From assembly GCA_030686995.1 (NCBI GenBank), contig CM060685.1, forward strand, positions 22,304,065 to 22,368,064: DNA of 64,000 bases. Reading direction: 5' to 3'. The DNA comes from Artemisia argyi (Eukaryota > Streptophyta > Magnoliopsida > Asterales > Asteraceae). Under the pieces are notes generated by a model. It did no database searches. It worked only from the letters and a program-made list of their open reading frames with translations, and was not told where the DNA came from. The position numbers were made by a program, and so were the translations under genes. Below, one piece after another: positions 25,558-36,330 of the stretch. The number at the start of each line of letters is the position of its first letter. The stretch's first letter is position 1.

Positions 25558-25936
25558 TTGGCGTTTATTCAAGAAGTCTAAAAGGACTGTTAATCAAGTC
25601 ATTGAAGGTATTTACACGACTGTTCGGCTTAAGCTTCTCTCCTATTGTTTTAAACGCTCTAAGGAGGCAGAAGGCTATGCGTGATTATGGGATCTTCCTA
25701 ACTCGGTGTTTAGATGAGTAGCTTTTCTATTTGTTTATGCACCATTAGATGGTTTTTTCCTATTGGTGCTATTGGTTATGTAGTTATGATGTAATCGAAT
25801 GGCATGTCATTCGTTTTGGCTGTTCAAGCTTTTGAGCTTGAGGTTAATGTGTCACTCAGTCATATTCCATTGTACTTATCGGATTTTTGGTGATTAATAT
25901 ATTTTACCAGGGATGTTTCCCTTTTACCCAAAAAAA
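25558..25936 (+). mobile_element. 5'-truncated LINE (L1-type) 3' end
   Basis: The first bases continue a C-terminal reading frame (SKRTVNQVIEGIYTTVRLKL, then a stop near 25685), as at the end of plant L1 reverse-transcriptase proteins. A 3' UTR and an A-rich tail (TTTACCC then A9) follow. A perfect 15-bp target duplication flanks it, the hallmark of target-primed insertion. It lies within the putative Helitron and therefore inserted later. Confidence 0.88.
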
Positions 25937-26047
25937 AACGTGATACAAACAGGGCCGTTAGATCAGATTTAATTTCCAGGTGGCAAGTTTTAAGAAATTT
26001 TGAGAGTGAGATTGATTTTCAAAACCCTGTTTTATTAATATAGTAGA

Positions 26048-26632
26048 TAGTAGATGGCGGACAGCATGAACCGTCGCTATGTTTAGTGAACTGATGTTAT
26101 TGGGCCTTACGATAGGGATCAACCCATCAAGAAATCCAGAAACTGGACTAGCATAACTTAGTCCATTTGGGCTTGTTTGTACGAAACTTAATGGGCATTT
26201 TGTAGTTAACAAGTTACAAACATTTTTGCTACACCACATTCTATTTCACCCTCAGAATTAATCAACAATCTCGTACATAAACACCTAGGCGGCTAGGGGC
26301 CTAGGCCTTCAAACGAGTCAACCTTTTATCGAGCAACTCAAGGTCGAGCTTGACTTGATCGAGTCAAGGTTTTATCGAGTTTGAGCCCGAGCCAGATAAA
26401 CCAACTCAGGAGCTGAGCTCAAGCTCGAGCCTTCATGTATAAATATATTTTTATTATACATATTTATTTAAATACCCTATAAGGTAATATTAATATTGCT
26501 ATAATAATTAAAAATCAATTTTAAAATTACTTTTTAAATCTTATAATGCTCCCGAATACTTTGTATAGTTACGATGTTTTGTATTCTTCATATTTATCTA
26601 TAAGGATATGACCATTAGTTCTTAAGTTCATA

Positions 26633-26678
<46 letters not shown>

Positions 26679-27187
26679 TCTATTGATGAGTATGGTTATC
26701 AAATGTTTTTTTAAGTTCATCGCATGTTTTCTTGACTTTTTAGATTAGTTCTTTAGTTCATCACATGTATTCTTGAGTTCTCTAGCTCGAGCCTTATTTA
26801 AATCTAACTCAAGCCGAGCTCAAGCTTGGATGATTAAGCTCGTCGAGCTATCGATCCAAACTCTAGCCTACAGTATTCGAGTCGAGCTCGAGCCCTGTCA
26901 AGCTCGAGCTCAGCTTGACTCGATTGCAGCGCTATTAAACACCATGAAAGTTGGATGTTTGCAACCGATCTCGTCTTAGTGAATTACGGATCAATCTCCA
27001 TTACGTACTATCTATACACTCGAAGATCACATATTATTCAAAAAATTATGTGATTAGATAAAGTAAAAACGGTATTAAGAAAAGAATGTACTATACGAGA
27101 ATGATTTTGTTTGTGTAGATAATTTTAGAGATTTGCAAGACGTTATTATAATCTTTGTGGTCCATAAACACTATCTTAAGATACGCA
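26048..27187. other. Intergenic; palindrome-rich element and poly-T
   Basis: 26310-26935 has AGCTCGAGC-type words in both orientations at its two ends (around 26340-26430 and 26785-26930), consistent with an inverted-repeat element. A 40-base T run lies at 26636-26675. No convincing gene: the short open frame over the right end is a by-product of the palindromic words. Confidence 0.55.
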
Positions 27188-28000
27188 ATGACAAACACAT
27201 GTAAACATGTTTTAGATAGATGTTCCGAGTTTCATGCTCGTTTATTGTTACACTATCAACTACCATTAATCTTTGGTTCAAGATTCAAATCATTTTCTCA
27301 AAAATTGCGCGTCGATCGAACAATCTTTCTTGTGAATTTTATTGGAAAATCTAGTCACTCAAACATGATGAATTCGAATTTACGTAACATTTTTAAGGCT
27401 TCTAAGAACATTGCCTTCGATGATGTTGCCCGTTTGTCTTTGTCGAGAACCACTAGAGCATTTTTCACCCCTTCAAAGCCTTTATGTAAGGTAAAATGTG
27501 CATATGTTACGGCTAAGCCTTGCTTAATATTCTCGACAAATACAATGTTCTTCGTTATACGTTGATCCAAAAATTACAGGACACGGATGAGAAAGTTGAG
27601 CAAACATGTCAAGAGGTAACGGAAGCTGCCGATGAAATTAAGGAAGGTTTCACACAAGTAAATTTAGTAATACCGTAATTTGGTTTTGTATATATGATCT
27701 TCTTCTTATTAGACGATAAATATGACCAAAGCCGATTGTTGGCTTGGACCATATTATTATGACTCAAGCCCACAATCGGGCTTGTACCATATTTATGGCT
27801 TGAGCCATCTTTATCGTCTAATACTTATCACTCGGGTTAATGTCGATTGGTGTTAAAATCAGGTTTCAAATATGGCACAAGATGTGAAAGGAAAATTATC
27901 AGAAGGCAAACAAAGTTTAGTAAAGAGAGCAAGGGAAAATGTAGTTGATGTTGCAGCTCAGAAAACCAAAGACAAAGTTGTCAAGGAACTCAAAAAATGA
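27188..28000 (+). CDS. Small LEA-like protein, three exons (gene model)
   Basis: Model: exon 1 27188-27490, exon 2 27580-27657, exon 3 27863-28000. All introns are GT-AG and phase 0. Exons 2 and 3 encode a lysine/glutamate-rich, glycine-poor helical stretch (DEKVEQTCQEVTEAADEIKE; MAQDVKGKLSEGKQSL; DVAAQKTKDKVVKELKK at the end) with the 11-residue-type pattern of group 3 LEA or LEA-like organelle proteins. The end of exon 1 (ARLSLSRTTRAFFTPSKPL) is rich in Arg/Ser and lacks acids, like a mitochondrial targeting sequence. The start is uncertain: the family would be expected to begin near ARLSLS, but that codon is preceded by GTT, so the ATG at 27188 adds about 80 residues of doubtful coding quality. 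The role in stress protection is inference. Confidence 0.5.
27709..27821. mobile_element. Small inverted-repeat element in intron 2 of the LEA-like gene
   Basis: TTAGACGATAAA at 27709-27720 is the exact reverse complement of TTTATCGTCTAA at 27810-27821. The inside also pairs in part (AAGCCGATTGT with ACAATCGGGCTT). A MITE-like foldback of 113 bp. Confidence 0.65.
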
Positions 28001-30129
28001 GGAACATTGGAAAACCAAATGTAAACAATATTATTGTTGTATAAAACTTATGTTACTCAATTTACAATGTTTTTATTTATAATAGCACGACCATTTTACT
28101 AAATCTGATTTATTATACTTAAAGCATAGGATATGCACTTGATTTGAACATGATCTTTGAAATTTTAAAGAAGTTTGGATCCTTTAGACTAGGTTTAATG
28201 CTAGGTTAGAGACGCGTCTTCGTGTACTTTTTTGAGATATTGGTCTTTGTGGTGAATGAGTTCTTTGAGGATGAAAATTGGATAAAAGAAAACTAACGGG
28301 TCGAAAAATGGTTTGGATGTTGGTTGTCTCATAACAATACGTTGGTGGTTTTGTTGGTGGAGAAGAAAAGAGTTGATGTGACGCTAAATTAACGATAATA
28401 TCCACGATCATCCTTAATTACACCAAGTCTTACTACTATGCACTAGTTACAATATGGTAATTTAAATGTAAAAAAGATAATCCTGACATACTTATTAAAA
28501 CTTAAATACAAGTTGACATTTTTTAACTAACTCTACTTCAATGATTTATAATATACAACTTGGTATTTTTTTTAACTAACTCTACTTCAATGATTTATAA
28601 TAGTATAACTTTTCCGTATTCTGGTATGAATGATGGTTCACTATGCGATACAAAACCAAAGTTGAAAAGTCGATATCACGAATATTTACTTTTTTATCCA
28701 CATTTTCCAAGATATACACAAACATTAAATTAATGAAAAATACATATTAAAGGCATGAAATATGTGAATCTCAAGGTAATGAATATGGTTTCAGGAGCCC
28801 ATCTTTAACAAGATTCCCTGCATTCACTTTTATGCCATTCACACCTTGTGGTACCAATTATTACCAAAAAGTATGCATAAATAAATAAATATTCCATATT
28901 TGTGTTTTGTATTATAAGTTGTGCATGACCAAAAATGGTGAGTTGGTGTAGTCAAAGAGAAAAGGTTGTAATAAATCCAGGCACCCATCATCTGAATTCT
29001 GAGATGAACTAACTTCAATAATCTTGACTTGACTCCATTTATTATTAGATGAATTGATTTTTGATGTTGTGTTTTCAAATAAGAATGTCATTCATTGTTA
29101 GCCATCATTTTTCAACTTTATCACCATGACTATCAAACAGCTGTAGCAATGACTGCAAACATCATCACATAAAAATAACTCACGCGCAAATATACCTCAC
29201 CATATACTCACACACTAAGAGAACAAACAAAAACGACTTGATGATCTACACCATCAACATCTCGAAAAGGGGGGATGCGTTGTCAAACCGCCTTGCTACA
29301 CCTGGTCTTATGAGCTAGTTTGTGTATATGATGTTTACTTGTTACGCCTGAAAAGATAGCTCGAGTAAAATTTTCAATTACTCGTACGAAGTTCAGATCA
29401 CTAAAATACTTGCTTGATCATAGAAGTAACTAAGATGCATAAAGCTATAATCCTTAGTCATCAGTAAGGTAGTTAATGGTTCGACATGTAATGACTCAAA
29501 ATCGACAAGTTTCTTGATATCATTTTAGATCAATTAGAGTGGTGTTTGTTTCGACTTATATAGTGGACTTATGGCTTATTTGATTTTCGGCTTATGTTTC
29601 ATAAGCTCACTTTTTGTGGCTTAATTTGAAACTTAAGCTTATATAAGCCGGAAAGTTTGAAAAGAAGTCACAAAAAATAAGCTTATGAAACATAAGTCGA
29701 AAATCAAATAAGTTATAAGCCCAAACAAACACCCCAGGTTAGAAATGATAAGAGTAATCATTTTGAGTTTAATAATAATCACATGTCAAGTTTATATTAA
29801 GAAAGTAAAGAGTTGTAACTATATTCAAGACTTAGCTAGCTACATAAATTTATTTGGTTGTACTATTAGTTTCTTGTGTTAAAATAAATAAACAGACATA
29901 CAATATGAAGATAACTAAATAAGTGGTATTATTATAACTAATAAAGAAGATAGTTCATAAACCATAAATGGCTCCAAATCTTCTTCTACTTACACAACTC
30001 TCTTAATTATATAATATACATCTAATTAAACCATACAATTTTTTAACCAAACTCAAACCACAAAATAAAAATAAAACTCACAACTTAGAAAAAATTAAGC
30101 AAGAAACACTTTATTCACTTGTACCGAAC
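28001..30129. other. Intergenic region with a local tandem duplication and a MITE
   Basis: A ~45 bp block (TTTTTTAACTAACTCTACTTC and following bases) is duplicated in tandem at about 28515-28604. A MITE lies at 29539-29735. No gene is seen; 29950-30129 is probably the 3' flank of the receptor kinase gene. Confidence 0.6.
29539..29735. mobile_element. MITE with TGTTTGTTT inverted repeats
   Basis: The left arm GTGGTGTTTGTTTCGACTT and the right arm (reverse complement TGGGGTGTTTGTTTGGGCTT) extend inward over about 80 bases as a near-palindrome (CTTATGTTTCATAAGC). hAT-type MITEs often carry such ends. One arm of a relative occurs at 20290. Confidence 0.7.
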
Positions 30130-33100
30130 TCATGAACCATTTGAGTAAAGCAACGAAGTAGCCGAAAAGCTACTGGCATTGCTTCTCACCCCTCTAGCAA
30201 CAGCTGTCGTCGACGACGATGTTGCTGGAAGAGTGAGTTTCTCGGGTGATCCTTTTAGAAGAGCATCAACTTTTGCATACTCTTCTCGTTCGTGTTTTAT
30301 TTCCTTTAGCATTGCTGCTACGTCTTTCATTGTTGGTCGTTCTTCGGGTAAGGAGTTGACACATAGTAAGGCGATGCCTAGTGCTTGCAACATGTCTTCT
30401 ATGTCTGATTCGGGTCGGGATAGTAGGCTTTGGTCGAGTACTTCTGTCCATCCTTTTCTTTGTTTTACAAAGTCCACGATGTGTAGTCCGTCTGGAGTTG
30501 TGGGGTCGATTGGTTGTTTTCCTGTTAGGACTTCTAGCATTACTACACCGTAGCTGTATACGTCGCTCTTTTCTGTGATCTTCATTGAGTACCCGTATTC
30601 TAATGTAATTAAGAACATAAACAAAAATTAATGCACAATAATCAAATAAGCAGTTTTTATAAGTAATCCCGAAAAGCACGCTTCTGAAACCTTCAAATAT
30701 ACTTATAGAATTATGAATTGAAAGAAAGAAAGAAAGTTGTACCAGGAGCAATGTATCCATAGGAGCCCGCGATTGTATTAGAGGACCTAGCAAAATCCCC
30801 ATCATCTACTAGTTTTGCGAGCCCAAAATCAGCAATGTAAGGCTCGAACTCCATACCAATGAGGATGTTATTAGCCTTAATATCTCGATGCACAATTGGT
30901 GGAACACAATCATGATGCAAATACGCGAGTCCTTCAGCAGCCCCTAACAAGATTCGGTACCTCAGCTCCCACTCCAACGAGCTTCCCATTCTTTCATGAA
31001 GTAGGCAGCCAAGACTGCCGTTTGGCATGTAATCGTACATTAGCAGCCTTGTTTTCTTGTTCCAACAACAACCCAAAAACCGAACAATGTTCTTGTGTCG
31101 TACTGAACCCAAAGTCTTCACTTCTGCTGAAAACGAGTCTCGTACTGCACTCTTTTCATCTTCATAAGCTCCTTGAATGGTCATTGAAGGCCATAGCTTC
31201 TTCACAGCTATGATATCGCCATTATCCATGTCAGCACGATACACCACCCCAGAACACCCTTTGCCTATCACATTTGTATCTACTAAACACTTCAGTATTC
31301 GTTCAACCGAAATGTTTAGTTTCTGGAATGGAGTGAATTGCCAAGGCCACGACTCACCCAGCTCGGATTCATCATCTCTCTTCATACCCCTTCTGGCCCT
31401 TAAGACCGCAGCCAGGCCCATTAGCATCATAGCAATTGTTAAAGTAATGAGCAATGCAAGTGCGAGTCTTAATCTCTTGGCGTTCCTTGACTTGTACTCA
31501 TCTCTCCCATTCCCTGATTCCGCAACATTGCTTAGGAAACAAGAGTCTTTCCCAAAAGAACATAACCCTCGGTTACCCTCTAAATTCCCTTGAGATAGTT
31601 GCCTGAAAAGCTTGTTGTCGGGTAAATACCCTGTAAAGTTGTTATACGAGATATTTAACGACACAAGGTTGTCAAGGTGCGAAAGCGGGCTCAAGTTTCC
31701 TTCAAGCTTGTTGTATGACATGTCAAGAATTGAAAGCTTGTTGAGTGAGGACATCTGAGCTGGGATAGGCCCGGTTAGCCCATTGCGGCTTAAATTCAAC
31801 GCGATTTCAAGCGTTTGGATATTCCCTAACTCAGGCGGGATTTCGCCAGATAACTTGTTACTACTCAGGTCTAGAAACTGTAGACTTGAGCAGAGTTGGA
31901 GCGATTTAGGGATCGCTCCAGAAAACTCATTCTGGCTCAGAATGAGTTTATTCAATGACACAAGCCGCCCTAAACTAGCCGGTATAGGACCATTAAAATG
32001 ATTCATTGAAACATCCAACACTTGAAGACCCGACAATGAAGACAAAGAATCCGGTAATGACCCTTGTAACATATTGTTACTAAGATCAATCATCTCCAAC
32101 TCACTACAACTTGCAATCTCATAAGGAACCACACCCGAAAGCCTATTCCCCGACAAATCAAGAAAGTTTATACTCTTCAAACCCGCAATCTCCTTAGGTA
32201 TCTCACCCGTGATCCTATTACCACCCAATCTCAACCTCACCAAAGACGCCGAGCTCCCAATTTCTTTAGGAATCTCACCAGACAAATCATTCGATATCAA
32301 AAGCAACTTAGTCAAGTTTTGCAACATAAACAGCCCTGGAGGAATACTCCCCGTAAGCGAATTATGCGACAAATCCAAAGCTTGCAAACTCCCACAATTT
32401 CCTAAACTTGTAGGAATACTTCCTTCCAACTCATTCTCCCACGCAAAAAACACTTCTAGATTGACCAAATTTCCAATCTCCACAGGAATTAAACCCGTAA
32501 TTCGATTAGTATCTAGTTGCAACTGTTGCAAGTTAACCGCATTTGCAAGAACACTAGGTATAGTGCCCGAAACATTATTATTACTAATCATAAACTCTTG
32601 CAAGTTAACTAGATTACCAACTGAACTAGGTATAACACCAGATATTGCATTTAAACTAACATCAAACATTTTCAAATTAGTACAATTACCAATCTCTTCA
32701 GGGATTGAACCTACCAAATTATTTTGCCAAAGCAACATTTTTTCGAGTTTTTTCAAATTTCCTAGCTCTCGAATAATCGAGCCCGAAATAGTATTCTCAT
32801 ACAAAAACAAGTTAACTAGCTCAACACAATCACCTAGTTCTAATGGTAGCTCACCAGATATCATAGCAGTGTAAATAGATATAGTTTGGAGATTCTTTAG
32901 CTTACCTATCGAGCTCGGTATAGAGCCCGATATTCGCGTATCGGCTAGACCGATAAGCGTAAGGTTTCCACAGTTTCCTATCTCATCTGGGATTTTTCCT
33001 GCTAGGTCATTGTTCCCACCAGCCCGAAAAACTTCTAAATCTAGTAAGTTTCCTATTTCAGAAGGGATTTCTCCTGTGAGCCTGTTATCATAAAGATGCA

Positions 33101-33707
33101 AGTTTTTTAAATTCAGGCAATTTCCTATTTCAGGTGGGATTATTCCTGTGAGCTTATTTGAGTTCAAGATTAGGTTTTCAAGGTTTTGAAGTGTCAATAT
33201 GGATGATGGAATGGGACCCACAAGGCTATTTGAGCTTAAATCTAGTGTGACAAGATTCCGGCAAGAGCCAAGGTCGCCGGAGATAACTCCGGTGATGTTG
33301 GAATCTGAAAGCACTAGGGTTTTCAAGTTGGAAAAGGATGAAAGATTAGAGGGTAATGGTAGTTGTAATGGGATTGATTGGATGCTGATTTCTATCACTA
33401 AATCTTGTGTGTCACATTTTATATAGTCCCACTTGCATGGAGTCTTGCTATTATTAGAAAGTTTCCAACTTTTGAAAAAACCACTGTTGTCACTGGCACC
33501 ATGAACCCATGTTGAAAGTAGTATTGCTTCATGGTTAGGACCACCGTCGTTGCTGCTGGTGCTGCCAGTAGTAGCGCCAGCAGTTACGACGATGGAAAAA
33601 GATGCTAAGAAAAAAGTGGTTAAAAAAGTGATAAAGAGAAGGTTAAGGAGATTAATATGGGGTTTAGAGTAAGAAGATAACAGTACTAGTTTAGACATTT
33701 GCCTCAA
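30130..33707 (-). CDS. LRR receptor-like kinase, RGI/RGFR (RCH1/RCH2) type
   Basis: Exon 1 33707-30743, intron 30742-30600 (GT-AG), exon 2 30599-30130: 1144 residues, the usual length for this family. Order: signal peptide (about 1-45), LRRNT cap with paired Cys (90-98), about two dozen extracellular LRRs, one membrane segment (about 746-770), Ser/Thr kinase from about 815. Kinase residues are intact: glycine loop GKGCSGVVY, Lys836, HRD with Asp942, DFG 960-962. The intron falls within the APE region (GYIAP|EYGY), as in LRR-XI kinases. RAGG at 228-231 is the RxGG motif by which RGF receptors read the sulfated tyrosine of root meristem growth factor peptides. The end ...EIKHEREEYAKVDALLKGS is characteristic of RCH1/RCH2 (RGI1/RGI2). 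Expected role: plasma-membrane receptor for RGF/GLV peptides in root meristem maintenance, acting with SERK co-receptors. No damage seen. Ligand specificity is inferred from the family. Confidence 0.93.
30600..30742 (-). other. Intron of the RGI-like kinase gene
   Basis: Donor GTACAA after ...GCTCCTG, acceptor TTACATTAG before AATACGGGTAC. Splicing restores the codon GAA (Glu) and joins GYIAP to EYGYSMKITEKSDVYSYG. Confidence 0.93.
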
Positions 33708-34712
33708 TTTGCAAACTTTTTTTCTTGGGTTTGTTGTTTCATTTGGGGTTTTGGGTTTTCTTGGGTTTGTGTAATGTGTTTGTGTGAGTGTATGTGTGTG
33801 TGTAAAACACTCTTCGTTTAAACATTGGTGTGGTGATCAAGAAATAGCACAAGTTTCATGGTGAATATGGTTTAAAAAATAATAAAATTTAAAGAAAGAT
33901 TAAAGGAATACATTGAGATTTGCAAAATTAGCAGAGCTCCACCACATCTATGTAATTTTCACAATTTGTTTAATGATTAAATTAAGGTTTTTGATTAAGC
34001 TTGTTTTTGACTCTATCAGTAAAACATAAGACAAAGTGAGTGTGGGAGCAGTTAGGCATCAATCTCAAGTCACTGTTTTCCTTCATTACTAGTTTTATAT
34101 TCATTCATCTCTTTGGTTTATTTCATGGTGTTTCACACAAGTTGTAGAAGCCTAGGTACAACTGCACAAGTGATTTAGTTAAGCATGCTAGTAAAAAACA
34201 TAAATTATGAAAATGACACCATAGATGGTGGTTGAAAAGATTTATTGTACCTTGAATGAAATATCTACCATTGATATTAAAATTTGTGAGATTATTAAAT
34301 TTGTTATTCATTTGAATTTATGAACTTATATTATAAAGTCAGAAGTAACAAAATAAATTTTTGAGTTTATCAAAATATAATAATCTCACAAACAAATCGA
34401 GTAAGTTAATACAAACAAGACGGAACTAGGGTAGGTCCCGGGACACCCATGGATTTTTGTCTCGTAATCTATTTTTTGTTAAAAAAACCTCAATTTCTTT
34501 TTATAAATGCACCCGGTCTTCAAAAATTGTGCATGTAGTCTTGTTTGAATTTTCGTAAATACACATGGTGACATTGTATCCTGGTTCCGTCCCTACAAAC
34601 AACTCCTTAGTTACTTATATTTTCGCTAATCCATAGTTTATACTTCAAGACTAGTGACATTTTAAAAGCCGATGTGACCTCAAAAAGTTTTCTCGCGACG
34701 GACTTAACTTAC

Positions 34713-34750
<38 letters not shown>

Positions 34751-35961
34751 ACGACTTAAATCAACTAAAAACTACTAGTATAAAGTTGGACATTCTTTAT
34801 CATAATTGATCATATAAATATGTTTAAATGACAAAATGAATAATGGTTTGGGTATTATATACAGCCAAAACAGTCCCTGTGTTTAAAGTGGTTTAAGTAG
34901 CACAACAAAATTACAAGATAGGTGATTGATTGGTCTTCGTTCAGGAATTGATGGGTCATGTTAAAGTTGAAACATTCTGACTCCTACATTTTCCCCCACG
35001 GATTTAGGTTAAAGTTTAACTCCATTCAAATGTACAAATCATTATGCACGAAGTACTTTTTGTTTGAAAATAATGAATCAGTCACATAAAAGAATTTATG
35101 TTAAAAATAAATGAATAAAAATAAAATAAAATAATCTGATACCACCAATAATGGTGACCTTATAGATGATGACCAAATGCCCATGCTACCTCAGTGTATC
35201 TGCATAACCAAAAACTCATAGTAAGACAAACCCAATCAAAACAAAAAACACACCTCACAAAAATTAATAAAAAAAAAAACACTCACACACACAAACCATA
35301 TGCAACTCATAAGGTCGCATGGCCAATCGAATCTAGCAAAAAAAAGGAAGACGCGTTCTCTAAGGTCGACGTGGGTGGACGTGGCTCGAGGGGTAGACCG
35401 ACCTAACAAAGGGTCGCTATTATGACTAGCCTAAGAGCACAAGTTAACCTGGTAGCTGGTGCTAATAGCCAGAGGTTCATGTTATAAGGAAAAAGTGTTG
35501 TCACCTCAACACTTTTGCTATATAACACCAGAACCTATAACTCAACACAAAACACTCTCCATTCAAAAGTTGGTGTTATAGGACACCCTTGACCCACACA
35601 TAACCCAATAAAACACAATTACAACACACAAAAAGAAAAAGAAAAGAAATGACTAATGGCTTGGTCGATGATTTCGGCGCCAGATCCTATTGCACAAGGT
35701 CTAGTGTCATAGTAGCGTTATAAGCTTGACTGGTACGTTGGCGCGAAGACTACCAGCTACCCACAAGAAGTGTTCTAAAGAATTAATATGTGCTTTTTTT
35801 TGCAAAAAGTATATATAATAGCTCCCCTTGTGGTAATCAAGGGGTAATCGAGCTTAGTCGGGCTTGTAGTCAAGCTTGGCTCGTTTAAGAGAAACTCAAA
35901 GGCAAGCTCGACTTGTTAGGCTCGCGAGTTATTCTTAAAATATAAAACATGTGAAGTACTC
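33708..35961. other. Upstream flank of the receptor kinase gene; minor repeats
   Basis: Contains the presumed 5' UTR and promoter of the kinase gene, with a GT-rich stretch near 33779-33803. 34419-34593 has GACGGAACTAGG and its near reverse complement CCTGGTTCCGTC as ends, MITE-like. There is a T run at 34714-34746. 35484-35515 is a hairpin (AAAAGTGTTG...CAACACTTTT) related to sequence near 39650. From 35850 GAGCTTAG/GGCTTG words recur in both orientations up to 36640. No gene seen. Confidence 0.5.
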
Positions 35962-35964
35962 TTA

Positions 35965-36327
35965 GAGCACACGGTAAGGTCACTCGGGGTTAAAACTTAA
36001 CGCACTGCCACGTCAGCGCCACATCAGCTTTTACCTTTTAACCTTAACTCTTGACTTTCCACCCCGGTAACATAACTTACATTTAACTCACCTTAACTTA
36101 CCTCCACCACAATTAGTATTTTCAATTTCAACCCTGTTAGAGGGGGGTGGGATTTTTTTTATTTATTTTTATTTTTTTATTTTTTTTTTGTCCCTAGTGC
36201 TTGTTAACGTGGGATGAAATCTTAACTTAACGCACCACCTTAACGCAGGTGGTGGTAAGGTAACACACCTCTTTTTTCTCCTGTGTTAACTTTTAACCTT
36301 GCTGCCACGTTAACTTACCGTGTGCTC
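35965..36327. mobile_element. MITE with TTA target duplication (PIF/Harbinger-like)
   Basis: The terminal inverted repeats GAGCACACGGTAAG (35965) and CTTACCGTGTGCTC (ends 36327) are perfect, flanked by TTA at 35962-35964 and 36328-36330. A 3-bp TTA duplication is the mark of PIF/Harbinger (Tourist) elements. 363 bp, no coding. The internal parts also pair (TTAACGCACTGCCACGT against ACGTTAACTTACC). Confidence 0.85.
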
Positions 36328-36330
36328 TTA

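Larger units (their letters stand above)
22033..26047 (-). mobile_element. Putative non-autonomous Helitron with captured exon
   Basis: On the minus strand the 3' end reads GCCCTTCGGGAGGGC (a stem-loop), eight bases, then CTAG followed by T, the usual Helitron terminus and AT target. The candidate 5' end at 26047 reads A|TCTACTATATTAATAA followed by CAGGGTTTTG, typical of plant Helitron starts (a second TC lies at 26054). The ~4.0 kb between contains a replication factor C-like exon in the same orientation, a nested LINE and otherwise non-coding DNA. No Rep/helicase is present. The ends are recognised by pattern only; there is no target duplication to confirm them. Confidence 0.6.

Noticed and set aside
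26773..26979. Open frame over the AGCTCGAGC-rich stretch
   Set aside because: The frame comes from palindromic repeat words; no start context, domain or splice partner.
30179..30553. Open frames on the plus strand opposite the receptor kinase gene (also 31177-31593 and 32209-32874)
   Set aside because: They are mirror frames of a strongly supported kinase/LRR gene on the other strand.
34714..34746. Poly-T runs (also 26636, 56606) as retroposon tails
   Set aside because: No retroposon body or target duplication could be found beside them.
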